A DNA stretch of 60,760 nucleotides from DATIYF01 sp035517775. GTDB taxonomy: Bacteria; Acidobacteriota; Terriglobia; Terriglobales; Acidobacteriaceae. Where the stretch lies: the NCBI GenBank assembly GCA_035517775.1, contig DATIYF010000037.1, positions 1 to 60,760 of the forward strand, written 5' to 3'. Shown one piece after another: positions 42,505 through 52,278 of the stretch; position 1 is the first letter of the stretch; every line of letters starts with the position of its first letter. The notes under the pieces were generated by a model that saw nothing but the letters and a program-made list of their open reading frames with translations, did not search any database and was not told the origin of the DNA. A program made the translations under genes and the position numbers.

Positions 42505-42551
42505 TAGTCGAAGGCCTCGGAAATCGTAAGAGTGTTCAACCATCTGGCGGC

Positions 42552-43913
42552 TTAGACAATCTGAGCCACGTTGCTCATCTTTTCAGAAGCCGCTTGCAGT
42601 GCCGATTCCAGTATAGCCAGCGCCTCGTCCATCTGCTCGTCGCTGATTACCAGGGGCACCAGCACCCGGATCACATTTCCATAGGAACCGGCGGAAAGCG
42701 TGATCAGCCCGCGCTCATAACAATAGCGCACGATCTGCCTGGTCTCGTCAGCCGCTGGCTCGCGGGTCTCGGCAGAGCGCACCAGTTCGATCGCCTGCAT
42801 GGCCCCCAGGCCGCGCACATTTCCGACCAGCGGCCAGCGCCGTTGCCATGCTTTGGCCCGAGCCTGAAAGCAATCGCCTAAGTCATTGGCGCGATCCAGA
42901 AGATTTCCCTGCTCGAAAATATCGAGCACGGCCAGCGCCGCCGCGCAGGAAAGCGGATTGCCGGCAAAGGTGCCGCCGAGTCCGCCGGGGCCGGGCGCGT
43001 CCATGATTTCCGCGCGGCCGGTCACCGCCGCGATCGGCAGCCCTCCTCCCAGCGACTTCGCCGTGACCAGCAGGTCCGGCTCAATACCATAGCGCTCGCA
43101 GGCAAACAGCCTGCCCGTGCGGCCAAAGCCGCTCTGAATTTCGTCGGCAATGAACAGAACGCCGCGCTCCTGGCAAATCTCAATCAGCGTTTTGAAAAAC
43201 TCCGGCGGAGGGGCCACGAACCCGCCTTCGCCCAGCACCGGCTCGGCGATCACCGCCGCTACATCTTCGGAAGCCACCACCCGCTTAAATGTATCTTCCA
43301 GGTGCCGCGCACAATAGACATCGCACGAGGGATACTTCAGAGAATAAGAGCAACGGTAGCAATAGGCGTACGGAATGCGATATACGTCGCCAGGAAAAGG
43401 CGCGAATCCCGCCTTGTAAGGATGCGTTTTGCTTGTAAGCGCCAGCCCCATGAACGTGCGGCCGTGAAAAGCATCTTCAAAAGCGATGATGCCAGGCCTT
43501 CCCGTGTGAGCCCGCGCGATCTTTACCGCGTTTTCTACCGCCTCGGCGCCCGTGCTCAGGAATAGACTCTTCTTCGGAAAATTTCCTGGAGTGACTTGAT
43601 TGAGCCGCTCCGCCAGCCGGACGTAGCTTTCATAGGGCGTGACCTGCACGCAGGTATGCAGGTGGCGCTCCAGCTGATGCTCTACAGCTTCGACCACCGG
43701 CTGCTGCCTGTGCCCCACGTTCAGGCAGCCGATGCCGCCGGCAAAGTCAATGTAGCGGTTGCCGTCCACATCCTCGAGCCAGGCATCTTCCGCCCTGGCC
43801 ACATAGATGGGTGTGGCGTGCGAAAGCCCGCGCGGCACGGCGCGCTCCCGCCGTGCCGCCAGCGCTTTCGACTTCGGCCCAGGTATCTCGGTACCGATTT
43901 GAATCGTGCCCAT
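42552..43913 (-). CDS. gabT: 4-aminobutyrate-type aminotransferase (GabT-like)
   Basis: A 453-residue class III aminotransferase. Lys286 (LLVTAKSLGGGLPIAAV) binds the cofactor, Asp257 (FIADEIQSGFGRTG) pairs with its ring, with FLSTGAEAVENAVKIAR and DAFHGRTFMGLALTSK. It should move the amino group of GABA or a related omega-amino acid to 2-oxoglutarate. A loop at residues 185-201 holds four cysteines (CYRC, CDVYC), which could bind metal and resembles loops in other GABA transaminases. ATG 43913 (MGTIQIGTEI) is the start; a longer frame lacks a ribosome site and overlaps the upstream gene. Operon spacing of 29 bp to the aldehyde dehydrogenase gene. Confidence 0.87.
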   Translation of the reverse strand: MGTIQIGTEIPGPKSKALAARRERAVPRGLSHATPIYVARAEDAWLEDVDGNRYIDFAGGIGCLNVGHRQQPVVEAVEHQLERHLHTCVQVTPYESYVRLAERLNQVTPGNFPKKSLFLSTGAEAVENAVKIARAHTGRPGIIAFEDAFHGRTFMGLALTSKTHPYKAGFAPFPGDVYRIPYAYCYRCSYSLKYPSCDVYCARHLEDTFKRVVASEDVAAVIAEPVLGEGGFVAPPPEFFKTLIEICQERGVLFIADEIQSGFGRTGRLFACERYGIEPDLLVTAKSLGGGLPIAAVTGRAEIMDAPGPGGLGGTFAGNPLSCAAALAVLDIFEQGNLLDRANDLGDCFQARAKAWQRRWPLVGNVRGLGAMQAIELVRSAETREPAADETRQIVRYCYERGLITLSAGSYGNVIRVLVPLVISDEQMDEALAILESALQAASEKMSNVAQIV

Positions 43914-43942
43914 TAGGACTGCTGTCTCGCCTGGTTCAAGCT

Positions 43943-45424
43943 TCAGTACCACCCGATCGGCGCTTCGTTGAGATTGATGTGCACCTGCTTGGTCTCGAGG
44001 TATTCCTCGATTCCCCATGGCCCCAGCTCGCGTCCGAAGCCCGATTGCTTATAGCCGCCCCAGGGCGCCTCGACATAGGTCGGCTGCATGTGGTTCACCC
44101 ACACAATCCCGGCCCGCAGTGATTTGACCACGCGGAATGCCTTAAAGATGTCGCGCGTCCATACCGCCGCCGCCAGGCCGTAAGGGGAATCGTTGGCGAT
44201 CTTCAGAGCTTCTTTTTCATCGTCGAATGCGATCACCGACGCCACCGGCCCAAAAATCTCCTCGCGCGCTATCCGTGCTGAGTTCTCGACGTCGTAGAAG
44301 ATCGTCGGCTCAACGTAGTAGCCTTTGGCGAATTTTTCCGCCCGGCCCCCGCCCGTTGCCAGCTTTGCTTCCTTCTTGCCAACATCCTGGTAGGAACGTA
44401 CGCGCTCGTACTGTTCCTTGCTCACCAGCGGTCCCATTTTCGTGTCGCGCTCCTGCGGCGGCCCCAGCTTGATCTTTTTCGCCTTCTCGCTCATCGCCTC
44501 CACAAACTTCTTATAGATGGGCTTCTGCACCAGAATGCGGCTGCCTGCCGAGCAGACTTCGCCTTGATTGATGAAAACGCCAAACAGCGCGCCGTCAATG
44601 GCCGCTTCAAAATCCGCGTCGGCAAAAAAGATGTTCGGCGATTTGCCGCCCAGCTCGAGGGTCACCCGCTTCACCGTCTCCGCCGCCTGCTTCACGATGA
44701 TTTTCCCCACGGCCGCGCTGCCCGTAAAAGCAATCTTGTTCACATCCGGATGTTGCACCAGCGGCGCGCCGCAGGTTTCCCCAAAGCCGGTGACAAGGTT
44801 CACCACGCCGGCGGGAAGCCCGACCTCCGGCAGCCAGTTTGCCATTTCCAGCACAGTCAGCGGCGTCTGCTCAGCCGGCTTAAGCACGCAGCTGCAACCC
44901 GCCGCCAGTGCCGGCGCCAGCTTCCACGCCGCCATCAGCAGTGGATAATTCCACGGAATAATCTGCCCCGCTACGCCCACCGGCTCCTTCAAAGTCAGGC
45001 TCATGGCGTTATCGGGAACCGGGTTCACATATCCCAGGACCTTGGTAGCCAGGCCGCCATAGTACTCAAAGCAGGTGGCCGTATCTGCAATGTCGTATTC
45101 CGCCTCGACAATCGGCTTGCCGCAATTACGGCACTCCAGCTCCGCCAGCATGGCGGAATTCTGGCGAATCTTTTCCGCCAGGCGAAACAGCACCCGCCCC
45201 CGCTCCTGCGGAGTTGTGCTCGCCCACGGTCCCTCTTCGAATGCCGCCTTGGCCGCGGCCACGGCGCGGTTCACGTCCTCAAGGTTGCCATCGGGAACCT
45301 GCGCAATTACTTCCTCGGTTGAGGGATCGTAAACAGCGAAGGTCTTGTGCGACCCGCTCTCCCTCCACTCGCCATTGATGTACATCTGGTAGCTGCGGAC
45401 TGCGCTTTCCACTGCGCCCGGCAT
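43943..45424 (-). CDS. NAD-dependent aldehyde dehydrogenase, aminoaldehyde/betaine-aldehyde type
   Basis: A 493-residue enzyme with Asn159 (IPWNYPLLM), Glu257 (VTLELGGKSP) and Cys291 (INQGEVCSAGSRILVQ), the complete ALDH set. QGEVCSAGSR resembles gamma-aminobutyraldehyde and betaine-aldehyde dehydrogenases, so its likely substrate is an aminoaldehyde made by transamination or oxidation of a diamine. A good ribosome site (GGAGG, 6 nt before ATG 45424) fixes the start. It sits between the permease and gabT genes. Exact substrate is inferred from context. Confidence 0.9.
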   Translation of the reverse strand: MPGAVESAVRSYQMYINGEWRESGSHKTFAVYDPSTEEVIAQVPDGNLEDVNRAVAAAKAAFEEGPWASTTPQERGRVLFRLAEKIRQNSAMLAELECRNCGKPIVEAEYDIADTATCFEYYGGLATKVLGYVNPVPDNAMSLTLKEPVGVAGQIIPWNYPLLMAAWKLAPALAAGCSCVLKPAEQTPLTVLEMANWLPEVGLPAGVVNLVTGFGETCGAPLVQHPDVNKIAFTGSAAVGKIIVKQAAETVKRVTLELGGKSPNIFFADADFEAAIDGALFGVFINQGEVCSAGSRILVQKPIYKKFVEAMSEKAKKIKLGPPQERDTKMGPLVSKEQYERVRSYQDVGKKEAKLATGGGRAEKFAKGYYVEPTIFYDVENSARIAREEIFGPVASVIAFDDEKEALKIANDSPYGLAAAVWTRDIFKAFRVVKSLRAGIVWVNHMQPTYVEAPWGGYKQSGFGRELGPWGIEEYLETKQVHINLNEAPIGWY

Positions 45425-45475
45425 CTTTGCCTCCTGCAATTTCAACTCACCGCGGAGTGGGTCCCCCGCGCTTCC

Positions 45476-46891
45476 CTAAGCCCGGCTGGCTACGGCCTCC
45501 GGGACCTTGCGCCTGCCATAGACAAAAAAGAAATAGCCCGCCAGCCCGGCAAAAAACACGGTACCCAGAACCATCTCCACTTCATACGTCAGCAGCGACT
45601 TGATCAGCTGCGGCGGAAAGTACTGCAGCAAAATTCCGAGAATGGTGGTCAGCAATCCGCTCACACCTGCCGCGATCAGCACCGGCTTGCTGTACACCCC
45701 GCCCTCCGGGCTGCGCACCGCCAGCTTCAGCAGCGCCCCGAACACGTAGAGATAAGGAATCAGCTGCAGCACCACCGCCAGCGACAGCATCGTCTGGAAC
45801 GCTTCCTGCACACTCGAAAACGCAAAAAATATCACGCACAACAGCATGGAAATACTCACGTGCACCAGCAGCGCGGCGTAAGGCGTTGAATATTTCGGAT
45901 GCACCTTTCCCAGCCAGGCCGGCATGTAAGAATCCAGCCCCGCTACAAACGGAATGCGCGCTGAGCCACCCAGCCACGCCGAGCCGATGCCCGCAATCGA
46001 AACGCTCAGCATCAAGGCGAACAGAGGGATGATCCAGCCTATGCCCATTTCGCCGCTCAGCTGGCCCACCGCCTGCACGATTCCCTGCAGCACGTTGATG
46101 TTCCTGCCCAGCGCTACCAGCAAGGTCAATGTCGTCGCGACATAAAGAACGCCGGAAATCACCCCGCCCCACGCCACTGCGCCGGGAAGCGTGCGCCTCG
46201 GTTCCTGGATCTCATCCCCCATGATCGAGGCCAGTTCCAGCCCCACCAGCGCAAAGCAGATCACTCCAAAAGAATTAAGAACGAATCGCGGATCGCGGGG
46301 AACGTGGAAATTCACCTGGCTCAGGCTCAGCCCTTGCCTGGATGCCACCACTACCCCGAGCGTGATCAGCGTTGCCGCCGCCACAAACGTGCCCACCGCG
46401 CCAATATTGTTCAGCCACTTGCCCACGCCCAGTCCCACAATGTTCAGCACCGCCAGAATCCCCAGCAGAACCACAGACGCCCCAATGGCGAATGCCTTGT
46501 TATCCGCCAGCGTCGCGTGGCCCGGCCCCAGCACGAACACCGAGACCCCGACGAAGTACAGCATCACCGTCGGCACGTAGAGCATGTTGTTCGTCCAGTA
46601 GCACCAGCCGGAGAAGAATCCGTGAAAGTCGCCGAACAGCTCCTTCGCCCACAAATAGACCCCGCCCTCGCCCGGGTAGCGGTGCGCCAGCTCGATCACC
46701 GCAACGCCCTGCGGCCAGAAAAAAAGGACCAGAGAAATGAGCCACAGCCAGATGGTGACGCCGCCGTTGGCGGCGATCGAGGGCACCACGTTCAGGTTGA
46801 ACACGGCGACCACGAAAAGCAAAACCAGGTCCCAACGCCCCAGGACGCGCTTCAGGTGAGGCTGATTGCTTTCGTCATGGCCGCCAGGCAA
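45476..46891 (-). CDS. APC-family amino acid/amine permease, TTG start
   Basis: A 471-residue transporter with about twelve membrane helices (from residue 20 on). The unwound first helix is present as VAVFNLNVVPSIAANGG, and helix two region reads YPGEGGVYLWAKELFG, both typical of the amino acid-polyamine-organocation family. It likely imports an amine or amino acid, or exchanges it. The start is TTG at 46891 with a strong ribosome site, GAGGAG, 7 nt upstream; no ATG or GTG fits. Low rate initiation would fit a membrane protein. In the middle of the amine operon. Confidence 0.88.
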   Translation of the reverse strand: MPGGHDESNQPHLKRVLGRWDLVLLFVVAVFNLNVVPSIAANGGVTIWLWLISLVLFFWPQGVAVIELAHRYPGEGGVYLWAKELFGDFHGFFSGWCYWTNNMLYVPTVMLYFVGVSVFVLGPGHATLADNKAFAIGASVVLLGILAVLNIVGLGVGKWLNNIGAVGTFVAAATLITLGVVVASRQGLSLSQVNFHVPRDPRFVLNSFGVICFALVGLELASIMGDEIQEPRRTLPGAVAWGGVISGVLYVATTLTLLVALGRNINVLQGIVQAVGQLSGEMGIGWIIPLFALMLSVSIAGIGSAWLGGSARIPFVAGLDSYMPAWLGKVHPKYSTPYAALLVHVSISMLLCVIFFAFSSVQEAFQTMLSLAVVLQLIPYLYVFGALLKLAVRSPEGGVYSKPVLIAAGVSGLLTTILGILLQYFPPQLIKSLLTYEVEMVLGTVFFAGLAGYFFFVYGRRKVPEAVASRA

Positions 46892-46967
46892 AAGTTCACT
46901 CCTCTTGGGGAAACTCCTCTGTGTCCTCCGTCTCCCCGGTGGTTAAAAGGGCGCGCAGGGGTACGGC

Positions 46968-48338
46968 TTACTCTGCTGCCACCGCCATGCGCTCCTGCTG
47001 TGCCGCCGCCAGCGCCGGCGCAACATCGTCAAACGCCGCCAGGTGCTTATCTATGTCCGCCTCGGTATGCTGAACAGAAATCGTCCACTGCTCATCCCAC
47101 CAGTAGGGCTGCGCCATCACTCCCCGGTTCACCATCCCGAACCAGTAGTGGCGCCACAGGTCAATATCAATCGCCAGCCAGTCGCGATAGTTGCGAATCT
47201 CCTGCGGATACAACATCAGCACGCCATTCGCCCCCGCGCTGGCAACGTAGCCCTGCAATCCGCTCTTCGCCACCGTTTTGCGATAGCCTTCCATCAGCTT
47301 CTTGCTCAACTTCTCCACATGAGCGTAATTTTCGCGGGTCAGTACTTCGCGGAAGGCCGCCAGCCCGGCCGCCATTGAAACCGGATTGGTGTTATACGTG
47401 CCGCCGTGAAATACCTTGTGCTGCGAGATCAGGTCCATGACCGCTCGGCTGGTGCCGAACGCCGCCAGCGGAAACCCCCCGCCAATGGATTTCGCCAGGC
47501 AAATCACGTCCGGCTTCACTGCGAAATATTCCGACGCTCCGCCCCAGCCCAGCTTCGCGCCCGTCTTCACTTCGTCGAAAATCAGCAGCGCGCCATTCTT
47601 GGTGCACAAGTCGCGCAGGCCTTCGAGAAATCCCGGCTGCGGCATGCACATGCCCACGTTCATCAGAATCGGCTCCAGAATCACCGCCGCAATCTCGCCC
47701 GGGTTCTCCTTAAACCGGCGCTCCACACTCGCCAGATCATTGAATGTGGCCACGGGAACGTTAGCCAGGCTTGCCTTGGGCACGCCCAGGCCGCCCGGCA
47801 CCGAAGCCGGCGCCTTCACGTCGCCAAACTCCGGCGCATGCGGCTTCACGCTCACCAGCGCCGTGTCATGCAACCCATGGTATGCCCCCTCAAACTTGAT
47901 GATCTTGTCACGGCCGGCAGCCGCGCGGGCCAGGCGACAGGCGTGCATGGTCGCTTCTGTGCCGGAGGAGCCAAAGCGCACCATCTCCACCGGAAAGCGG
48001 GCGCAAATCTCTTCGGCCAGCTCCCATTCCATGTTGTGCGGCATGCCGAACATGGTGCCGGTCGAGAGCCGCGGCTGCACGGCCTTCATTACCGCGGGAT
48101 GGCAGTGCCCCGCCATCAGCGCCCCGAAACATAGATTGTGATCAATGTAGTCGTTGCCATCCAGATCGCGGAAATGCGATCCCTGGCCCTCTTTCACGAA
48201 AATCGGATAGGGGTCATAGGCGCGGTAATTGCTGGCCACGCCCAGCGGAATGCGCTTCAGATTTTTCTTGTGCGCCTCGGCGGACTTCGGCGTGCGGCGC
48301 TCGTAAGTTTCGAGCTCCTTCTGCAATGCGGGATACAT
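46968..48338 (-). CDS. HemL-like class III aminotransferase
   Basis: A 456-residue protein akin to glutamate-1-semialdehyde aminomutase, with Lys283 (CLAKSIGGGFPLAAFG), Asp255 (LIFDEVKTGAKLG), RFGSSGTEATMHACRLAR and EGAYHGLHDTALVS. Motifs differ from true HemL (DEVKTGAKL for DEVMTGFR; an N-terminal helical extension; QHTEADID end), and its place in the amine operon makes a transaminase more likely than a haem enzyme. GGAG precedes ATG 48338 by 7 nt; a TTG 12 nt upstream is less suited. Upstream by 80 bp is the TonB receptor gene, with a strong hairpin between. Confidence 0.84.
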   Translation of the reverse strand: MYPALQKELETYERRTPKSAEAHKKNLKRIPLGVASNYRAYDPYPIFVKEGQGSHFRDLDGNDYIDHNLCFGALMAGHCHPAVMKAVQPRLSTGTMFGMPHNMEWELAEEICARFPVEMVRFGSSGTEATMHACRLARAAAGRDKIIKFEGAYHGLHDTALVSVKPHAPEFGDVKAPASVPGGLGVPKASLANVPVATFNDLASVERRFKENPGEIAAVILEPILMNVGMCMPQPGFLEGLRDLCTKNGALLIFDEVKTGAKLGWGGASEYFAVKPDVICLAKSIGGGFPLAAFGTSRAVMDLISQHKVFHGGTYNTNPVSMAAGLAAFREVLTRENYAHVEKLSKKLMEGYRKTVAKSGLQGYVASAGANGVLMLYPQEIRNYRDWLAIDIDLWRHYWFGMVNRGVMAQPYWWDEQWTISVQHTEADIDKHLAAFDDVAPALAAAQQERMAVAAE

Positions 48339-48389
48339 CGGGGTCTCCAAAGGACTCAGGCCGCTTCCAGGGCGGCCATTAGAGTAGGC

Positions 48390-48410
48390 CCGGGCGGCTG
48401 CGCCGCCCGG
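48390..48410 (-). terminator. Strong intercistronic hairpin after the TonB receptor gene
   Basis: CCGGGCGGC/GCCGCCCGG, nine perfect GC-rich pairs around a 3-nt loop, begins 9 bp after the receptor's stop codon on the minus strand. No T-tract follows, so it is not a full terminator. It may protect the receptor mRNA end or reduce expression of the downstream operon genes, as is usual where a highly expressed receptor heads a long operon. Confidence 0.45.
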
Positions 48411-48418
48411 TCTTCCAG

Positions 48419-51400
48419 CTAGAAGAAAAACTTCAATGCAAATTGTACCAGCCGCGGATCGCGGGCCTGGGTAACCTGGCCGAATTGCGCGCCGTCCGAG
48501 AAGTCTCCGTCCGGATTGACGAACTGCGTATGGTTGGCGATGTTGAAGATTTCCGCCCGGAACTGCAAATACCGGGTTTCGCTGAATGGAATCTGTTTAT
48601 GCACCGCAAAATCCCAGTTGTTAAGTCCAGGCCCGCAGCAGATCGTGCGCCGCGTCGTAGCGAGCGTTCCCAGCGCCGGGTCAGCGAAGCTGTTTGGATC
48701 GAAGTAATAGCGATTATTGTCTTGCGGCCTTAGTGTCTGGAAAGGCGCGATCAGTTGCGGACCGGTAATGGAAGTAAAGAAGCCGCTGGTCAGCAGTTCG
48801 GTGTCATCCTGTTCGGAGAGCCGAATGGGGAAGCCGGTCTGAAACTGGGTGATACCGGAGATTGCCCAGTCATCAACGATCTTGCCCAGCAATCCGGAGT
48901 GCTTGGGTATGGGGAGCGCCCAGAAGTAGCTGACGACGAAACGTTGCGCCGAATTGAACAGCGACAGCGCGCGGCTTAAAGACGGATTGAAGGGATTGAC
49001 CGTCTCCTCGAAGCTCGACGCCATGTCCAGAGACTTGCTGTAGGTATACGCAGCCTGGAATTGCAGGCCCTTCGAAAAGCGCTTTTCGACCATTGCCTCC
49101 AGAGCGTTGTAGCTGGAGTTGGCCATCGTGTCCTCGGCAAAGATGTTGCTGAACACATCAATGCCATCCGGCGGGCAGCCGTTGGTGAACACCTGGTTCA
49201 CGTCATCCCATGCTCCGATGGGGTTGCAATTCGGCGAGCCGTAAGGACGCAGTCCCACCAGCCCTATGGATTGGCTGTTCGGGCCAGTAACGATCTTCTG
49301 CGGACCGTACGGCATATGGATGCTGTAGCCGCTTGGAATCGAGCCCGCGGGCAGGCCAAAGGAGTTGTCCGCGTAGTACGGGCCACAAGTGTACGCTGCG
49401 TTCAGATCCGCATTCGGGTGTGAACCTGCCGGGTCGTAGTAGTCCGCAATGGCTTGCAGATCCAGGCACGTCTGGGGGTTCCCGGGATTTAGATCGCGCG
49501 AGGCCAGTAGGCGGTGACCCTGCGAACCCACGTAGCCGACTTGCAGCAGCAGATCCTTCGCCAGTTCTTGCTGAATCGTGAAGTTATATTGGTCCGAGTA
49601 TTGCGTTCTCATGTGCGGCTGGAATTCGCCGAACAGAAGAATTGGCCGGAAGTTCGCCCAGCCCGGGTCCTGCCCCTTGACCGGATTCAGAATGCCGTTA
49701 AACGGATTCGGGTTCACCGTACCATCGAGCCCGACGTAAGGCGTATTCAGGAACGAGTTGTAGAAGAAAGAACTGCCGCCAAAGGGCGGCTCGGCGCTGA
49801 ACTGCTCCAGCACCAATTGCTCCATTGGGTTATAGAACATACCCCAACCCGCCCGAATGCTGGTCTTCCCGCTGTGGCCCGGGCTGTAGGCAATCCCGAT
49901 TCGCGGCGCAAACGCCTTGTAGTAGGTCTGCGTCATGCCGGCGGGAACACCCTTGTCGCCCGGCACCACCAGGCCAGTCGGGCATTCTGAGGGGTCCGTT
50001 ACTGCCGGGTCGCAAGGATAAACCGCCGTGTTCTGCCCCGGGCGGAAGGTCTGCACATGGCCGCCAATATCTGTAAGCGGCGTGTCCAGCTCCCAGCGCA
50101 GCCCGTAATTCAAAGTCAAGTTCGGTCTGATCTTCCAGCTATCTTGCGCGAATGGATACACCGATGTGCTGCGTACATTCTCTACCTGCGCGCCGCCCTG
50201 GCCGAAGCTGTCCACCAGCCCTAGAAGGAAGCCGCCATAATTGCTGCCATCGTCCATCAGCAACGCATCGGTGCCGCTGCCGTCAAACGTCATGGATGCG
50301 TTCACGTTGTAATACAGCGTCTGATCAAATCGCTGGCGGCGTACGTCCGCGCCAAATTTCAGGGTGTGGTTGCCCTTCACCCAGGTCAGGTTGTCGGACC
50401 ATTGAAAGCTGTTTCCAACCTGCGGTAACTGCCCCTCGGAATTATTGCCTATTACCGGCCCGCCAGAGATCGTAATGAAGGGAACGCCGGTGCGGCTGCT
50501 GCTTAGGCCCGGGGTAATACCGAACTTGGGGTCTCCGGTCGAAGGATCGGAGGCCAGAGCGTTAATCGCTGAGGAATCGGAAAGACCGGTGAAACAAAAA
50601 GCAGTCGCTGCACCGGTGCATGAATCGGTTACGGCACCGCTGTGCAATGGAGTCTGGAACCCTAGCTGCCCTTCCCGCATGTAGGTGAATCGCGCCTCGT
50701 TCACCAGCGAATTTGTCATCGTCCAGGTGTGCGACAAGTTGATCTGTTGATAGCGGGAATCCACCGCGCTGCCAAATCCCGGAACGTTCGCTCCTGCTGC
50801 CTCAAAGTTGTCGAACGGAGTGATGTTGGCATCGTCCGTGTAGTAGTAGTAGGCGGTGAAGTTCTGGTGGTCGTTGATCCGGTGGTCCAGCCGGATGGTG
50901 AACTGGTCCTGGTTGTCAGATCCGGTGGGTACCGATTGGAAACCGTCACTGCCTACGTTGGCTTGGGGAAAATAGGTGTTGAGCAGGCTCACGGCCACCG
51001 GATCCTGGCAGGGCAGCGGAATTACGTTGGTGGGAAAAATGGCATTCCAGGCCACGCCCGCCGCGGGGGTGGTTCCGCCCAGTCCGTTGATCGCAGTCGT
51101 GCACCCCGCACGTCCATTGAGCGCATCGGCCAGAAACTGGTCCTGAATTGCGTTGGGTGAATCTGCCGTCGGAGCAGAGATTTCGGTCACAGCGTTGAAA
51201 TCGCCGTTGCGTTCGTCCGTCGTCGGAACGGTAACGAATGGTCCCGACTCGCCTTGCCGGATACGCCGGCCCTCGTAAGACAGGAAAAAAAACGCCCGGT
51301 CCTTTTTGATTGGCCCACCGAACGTTGCCCCAAACTGGTTCTGGTTGAATTGCGGTTTTGAGGTGTTGAAGTAGCCGGTGGCGTTCAGCACCTTATTGCG

Positions 51401-52198
51401 GAAGTACTCGTACACATCGCCGTGAAAATCATTCGTTCCCGACTTGGTCACCACGTTGACTACGGCGCCCGAGTTCCGCCCGTACTCGGCGTCGAAGGTA
51501 TTAGTGATGACGCGAAATTCCTCGATTGAGTCCGGGCTGGGCTGCACCGTCGGCAGGTTGACGAATTGGTCGTTGGCGTCGCCCCCGTTCACGCTGAAGT
51601 TGTTCGCCCGCGTGCGGCCGCCATTGACAGAAACCGAGCCCGCCGCGTCCGAGCCGTAGAACAGGCTCCCGCTGCTGCCTAACTGCGACTGCACCCCCGG
51701 CTGCAACTGCAGAAACTGGTACGTATCACGCGTATTCAAAGGCAACTGATTGACCGAGCGGTCGTTCACCACCGCGCCCAGTTGCGTGCTGGTCGTATCC
51801 ACCTGTGGCGCTTCCGAGGTTACCTCCACCGTCTCCTGCTCGCCGCCCACCTGCATCACGGCGTTCAGCGTCACCACCTGGTTGACCTCGACCGTGACGT
51901 TCTTGTGCACGTCCTTCTTGAATCCAGTCAGCTCGAATTGCAGCGTGTAAACCCCGGGCACCACTTCCACCAGAACGTAGTCGCCGGTGCTGTTGCTCAG
52001 CACGTCGCGGCTGACGCCCGTGGCCTGGTTGGTCAGCGTGATTTTCACGTTGGCCAGGACCGCTCCGCTGGGATCGGAGATTCGGCCCACAATTCTTCCG
52101 CTGGTGCCTTGCGCGAAACTCGAAACCGCCAGCGCAAGCAGCAGCGGCAGGACCAACAGACACAGGGGGATTACACGGCGCCGGGCTGAGGGATGCAT
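48419..52198 (-). CDS. TonB-dependent receptor of the Oar type (carboxypeptidase-like domain)
   Basis: A 1259-residue outer-membrane protein. After a signal peptide (MHPSARRRVIPLCLLVLPLLLALAVSSFAQ, residues 1-30) comes a CarboxypepD-like Ig fold (about 31-115, with GRISDPSGAVLANVKITLTN), a plug (about 120-260, VNQLPLNTRDTYQFLQLQPG and VNVVTKSGTNDFHG) and a long beta-barrel ending in FALKFFF, the C-terminal aromatic signature of barrels. Such proteins import large or scarce substrates, but Oar types also help secretion and binding. It heads the minus-strand operon, with GGAGG 6 nt before ATG 52198. That location suggests it admits the amine or a polymer carrying it. Confidence 0.93.
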   Translation of the reverse strand: MHPSARRRVIPLCLLVLPLLLALAVSSFAQGTSGRIVGRISDPSGAVLANVKITLTNQATGVSRDVLSNSTGDYVLVEVVPGVYTLQFELTGFKKDVHKNVTVEVNQVVTLNAVMQVGGEQETVEVTSEAPQVDTTSTQLGAVVNDRSVNQLPLNTRDTYQFLQLQPGVQSQLGSSGSLFYGSDAAGSVSVNGGRTRANNFSVNGGDANDQFVNLPTVQPSPDSIEEFRVITNTFDAEYGRNSGAVVNVVTKSGTNDFHGDVYEYFRNKVLNATGYFNTSKPQFNQNQFGATFGGPIKKDRAFFFLSYEGRRIRQGESGPFVTVPTTDERNGDFNAVTEISAPTADSPNAIQDQFLADALNGRAGCTTAINGLGGTTPAAGVAWNAIFPTNVIPLPCQDPVAVSLLNTYFPQANVGSDGFQSVPTGSDNQDQFTIRLDHRINDHQNFTAYYYYTDDANITPFDNFEAAGANVPGFGSAVDSRYQQINLSHTWTMTNSLVNEARFTYMREGQLGFQTPLHSGAVTDSCTGAATAFCFTGLSDSSAINALASDPSTGDPKFGITPGLSSSRTGVPFITISGGPVIGNNSEGQLPQVGNSFQWSDNLTWVKGNHTLKFGADVRRQRFDQTLYYNVNASMTFDGSGTDALLMDDGSNYGGFLLGLVDSFGQGGAQVENVRSTSVYPFAQDSWKIRPNLTLNYGLRWELDTPLTDIGGHVQTFRPGQNTAVYPCDPAVTDPSECPTGLVVPGDKGVPAGMTQTYYKAFAPRIGIAYSPGHSGKTSIRAGWGMFYNPMEQLVLEQFSAEPPFGGSSFFYNSFLNTPYVGLDGTVNPNPFNGILNPVKGQDPGWANFRPILLFGEFQPHMRTQYSDQYNFTIQQELAKDLLLQVGYVGSQGHRLLASRDLNPGNPQTCLDLQAIADYYDPAGSHPNADLNAAYTCGPYYADNSFGLPAGSIPSGYSIHMPYGPQKIVTGPNSQSIGLVGLRPYGSPNCNPIGAWDDVNQVFTNGCPPDGIDVFSNIFAEDTMANSSYNALEAMVEKRFSKGLQFQAAYTYSKSLDMASSFEETVNPFNPSLSRALSLFNSAQRFVVSYFWALPIPKHSGLLGKIVDDWAISGITQFQTGFPIRLSEQDDTELLTSGFFTSITGPQLIAPFQTLRPQDNNRYYFDPNSFADPALGTLATTRRTICCGPGLNNWDFAVHKQIPFSETRYLQFRAEIFNIANHTQFVNPDGDFSDGAQFGQVTQARDPRLVQFALKFFF

Positions 52199-52250
52199 AG
52201 CGACCTCCGCGAAGCAGAAAGTTCTCACTTCACATCTGTCTTCTTGCTTC

Positions 52251-52278
52251 TTGTCTTTGGGAAGAACCTTGCTATAAT
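52251..52278 (+). promoter_or_regulatory. Promoter of the regulator-potDABC operon
   Basis: TTGTCT (52251-52256), a 16-bp spacer and TATAAT (52273-52278) form a good sigma-70 type promoter facing the regulator gene, whose ATG is at 52373. The -10 is wholly inside the 25-bp palindrome described separately. Confidence 0.6.

Noticed and set aside
40102..42507. Long plus-strand open frame (about 800 codons) across the two minus-strand enzyme genes
   Set aside because: It is the mirror of mmsA and the class III aminotransferase, whose conserved motifs are unmistakable; the frame is His/Arg-rich with no domain character.
46968..48338. Calling this gene hemL (glutamate-1-semialdehyde aminomutase)
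   Set aside because: Motifs deviate and the amine operon context favours a transaminase.
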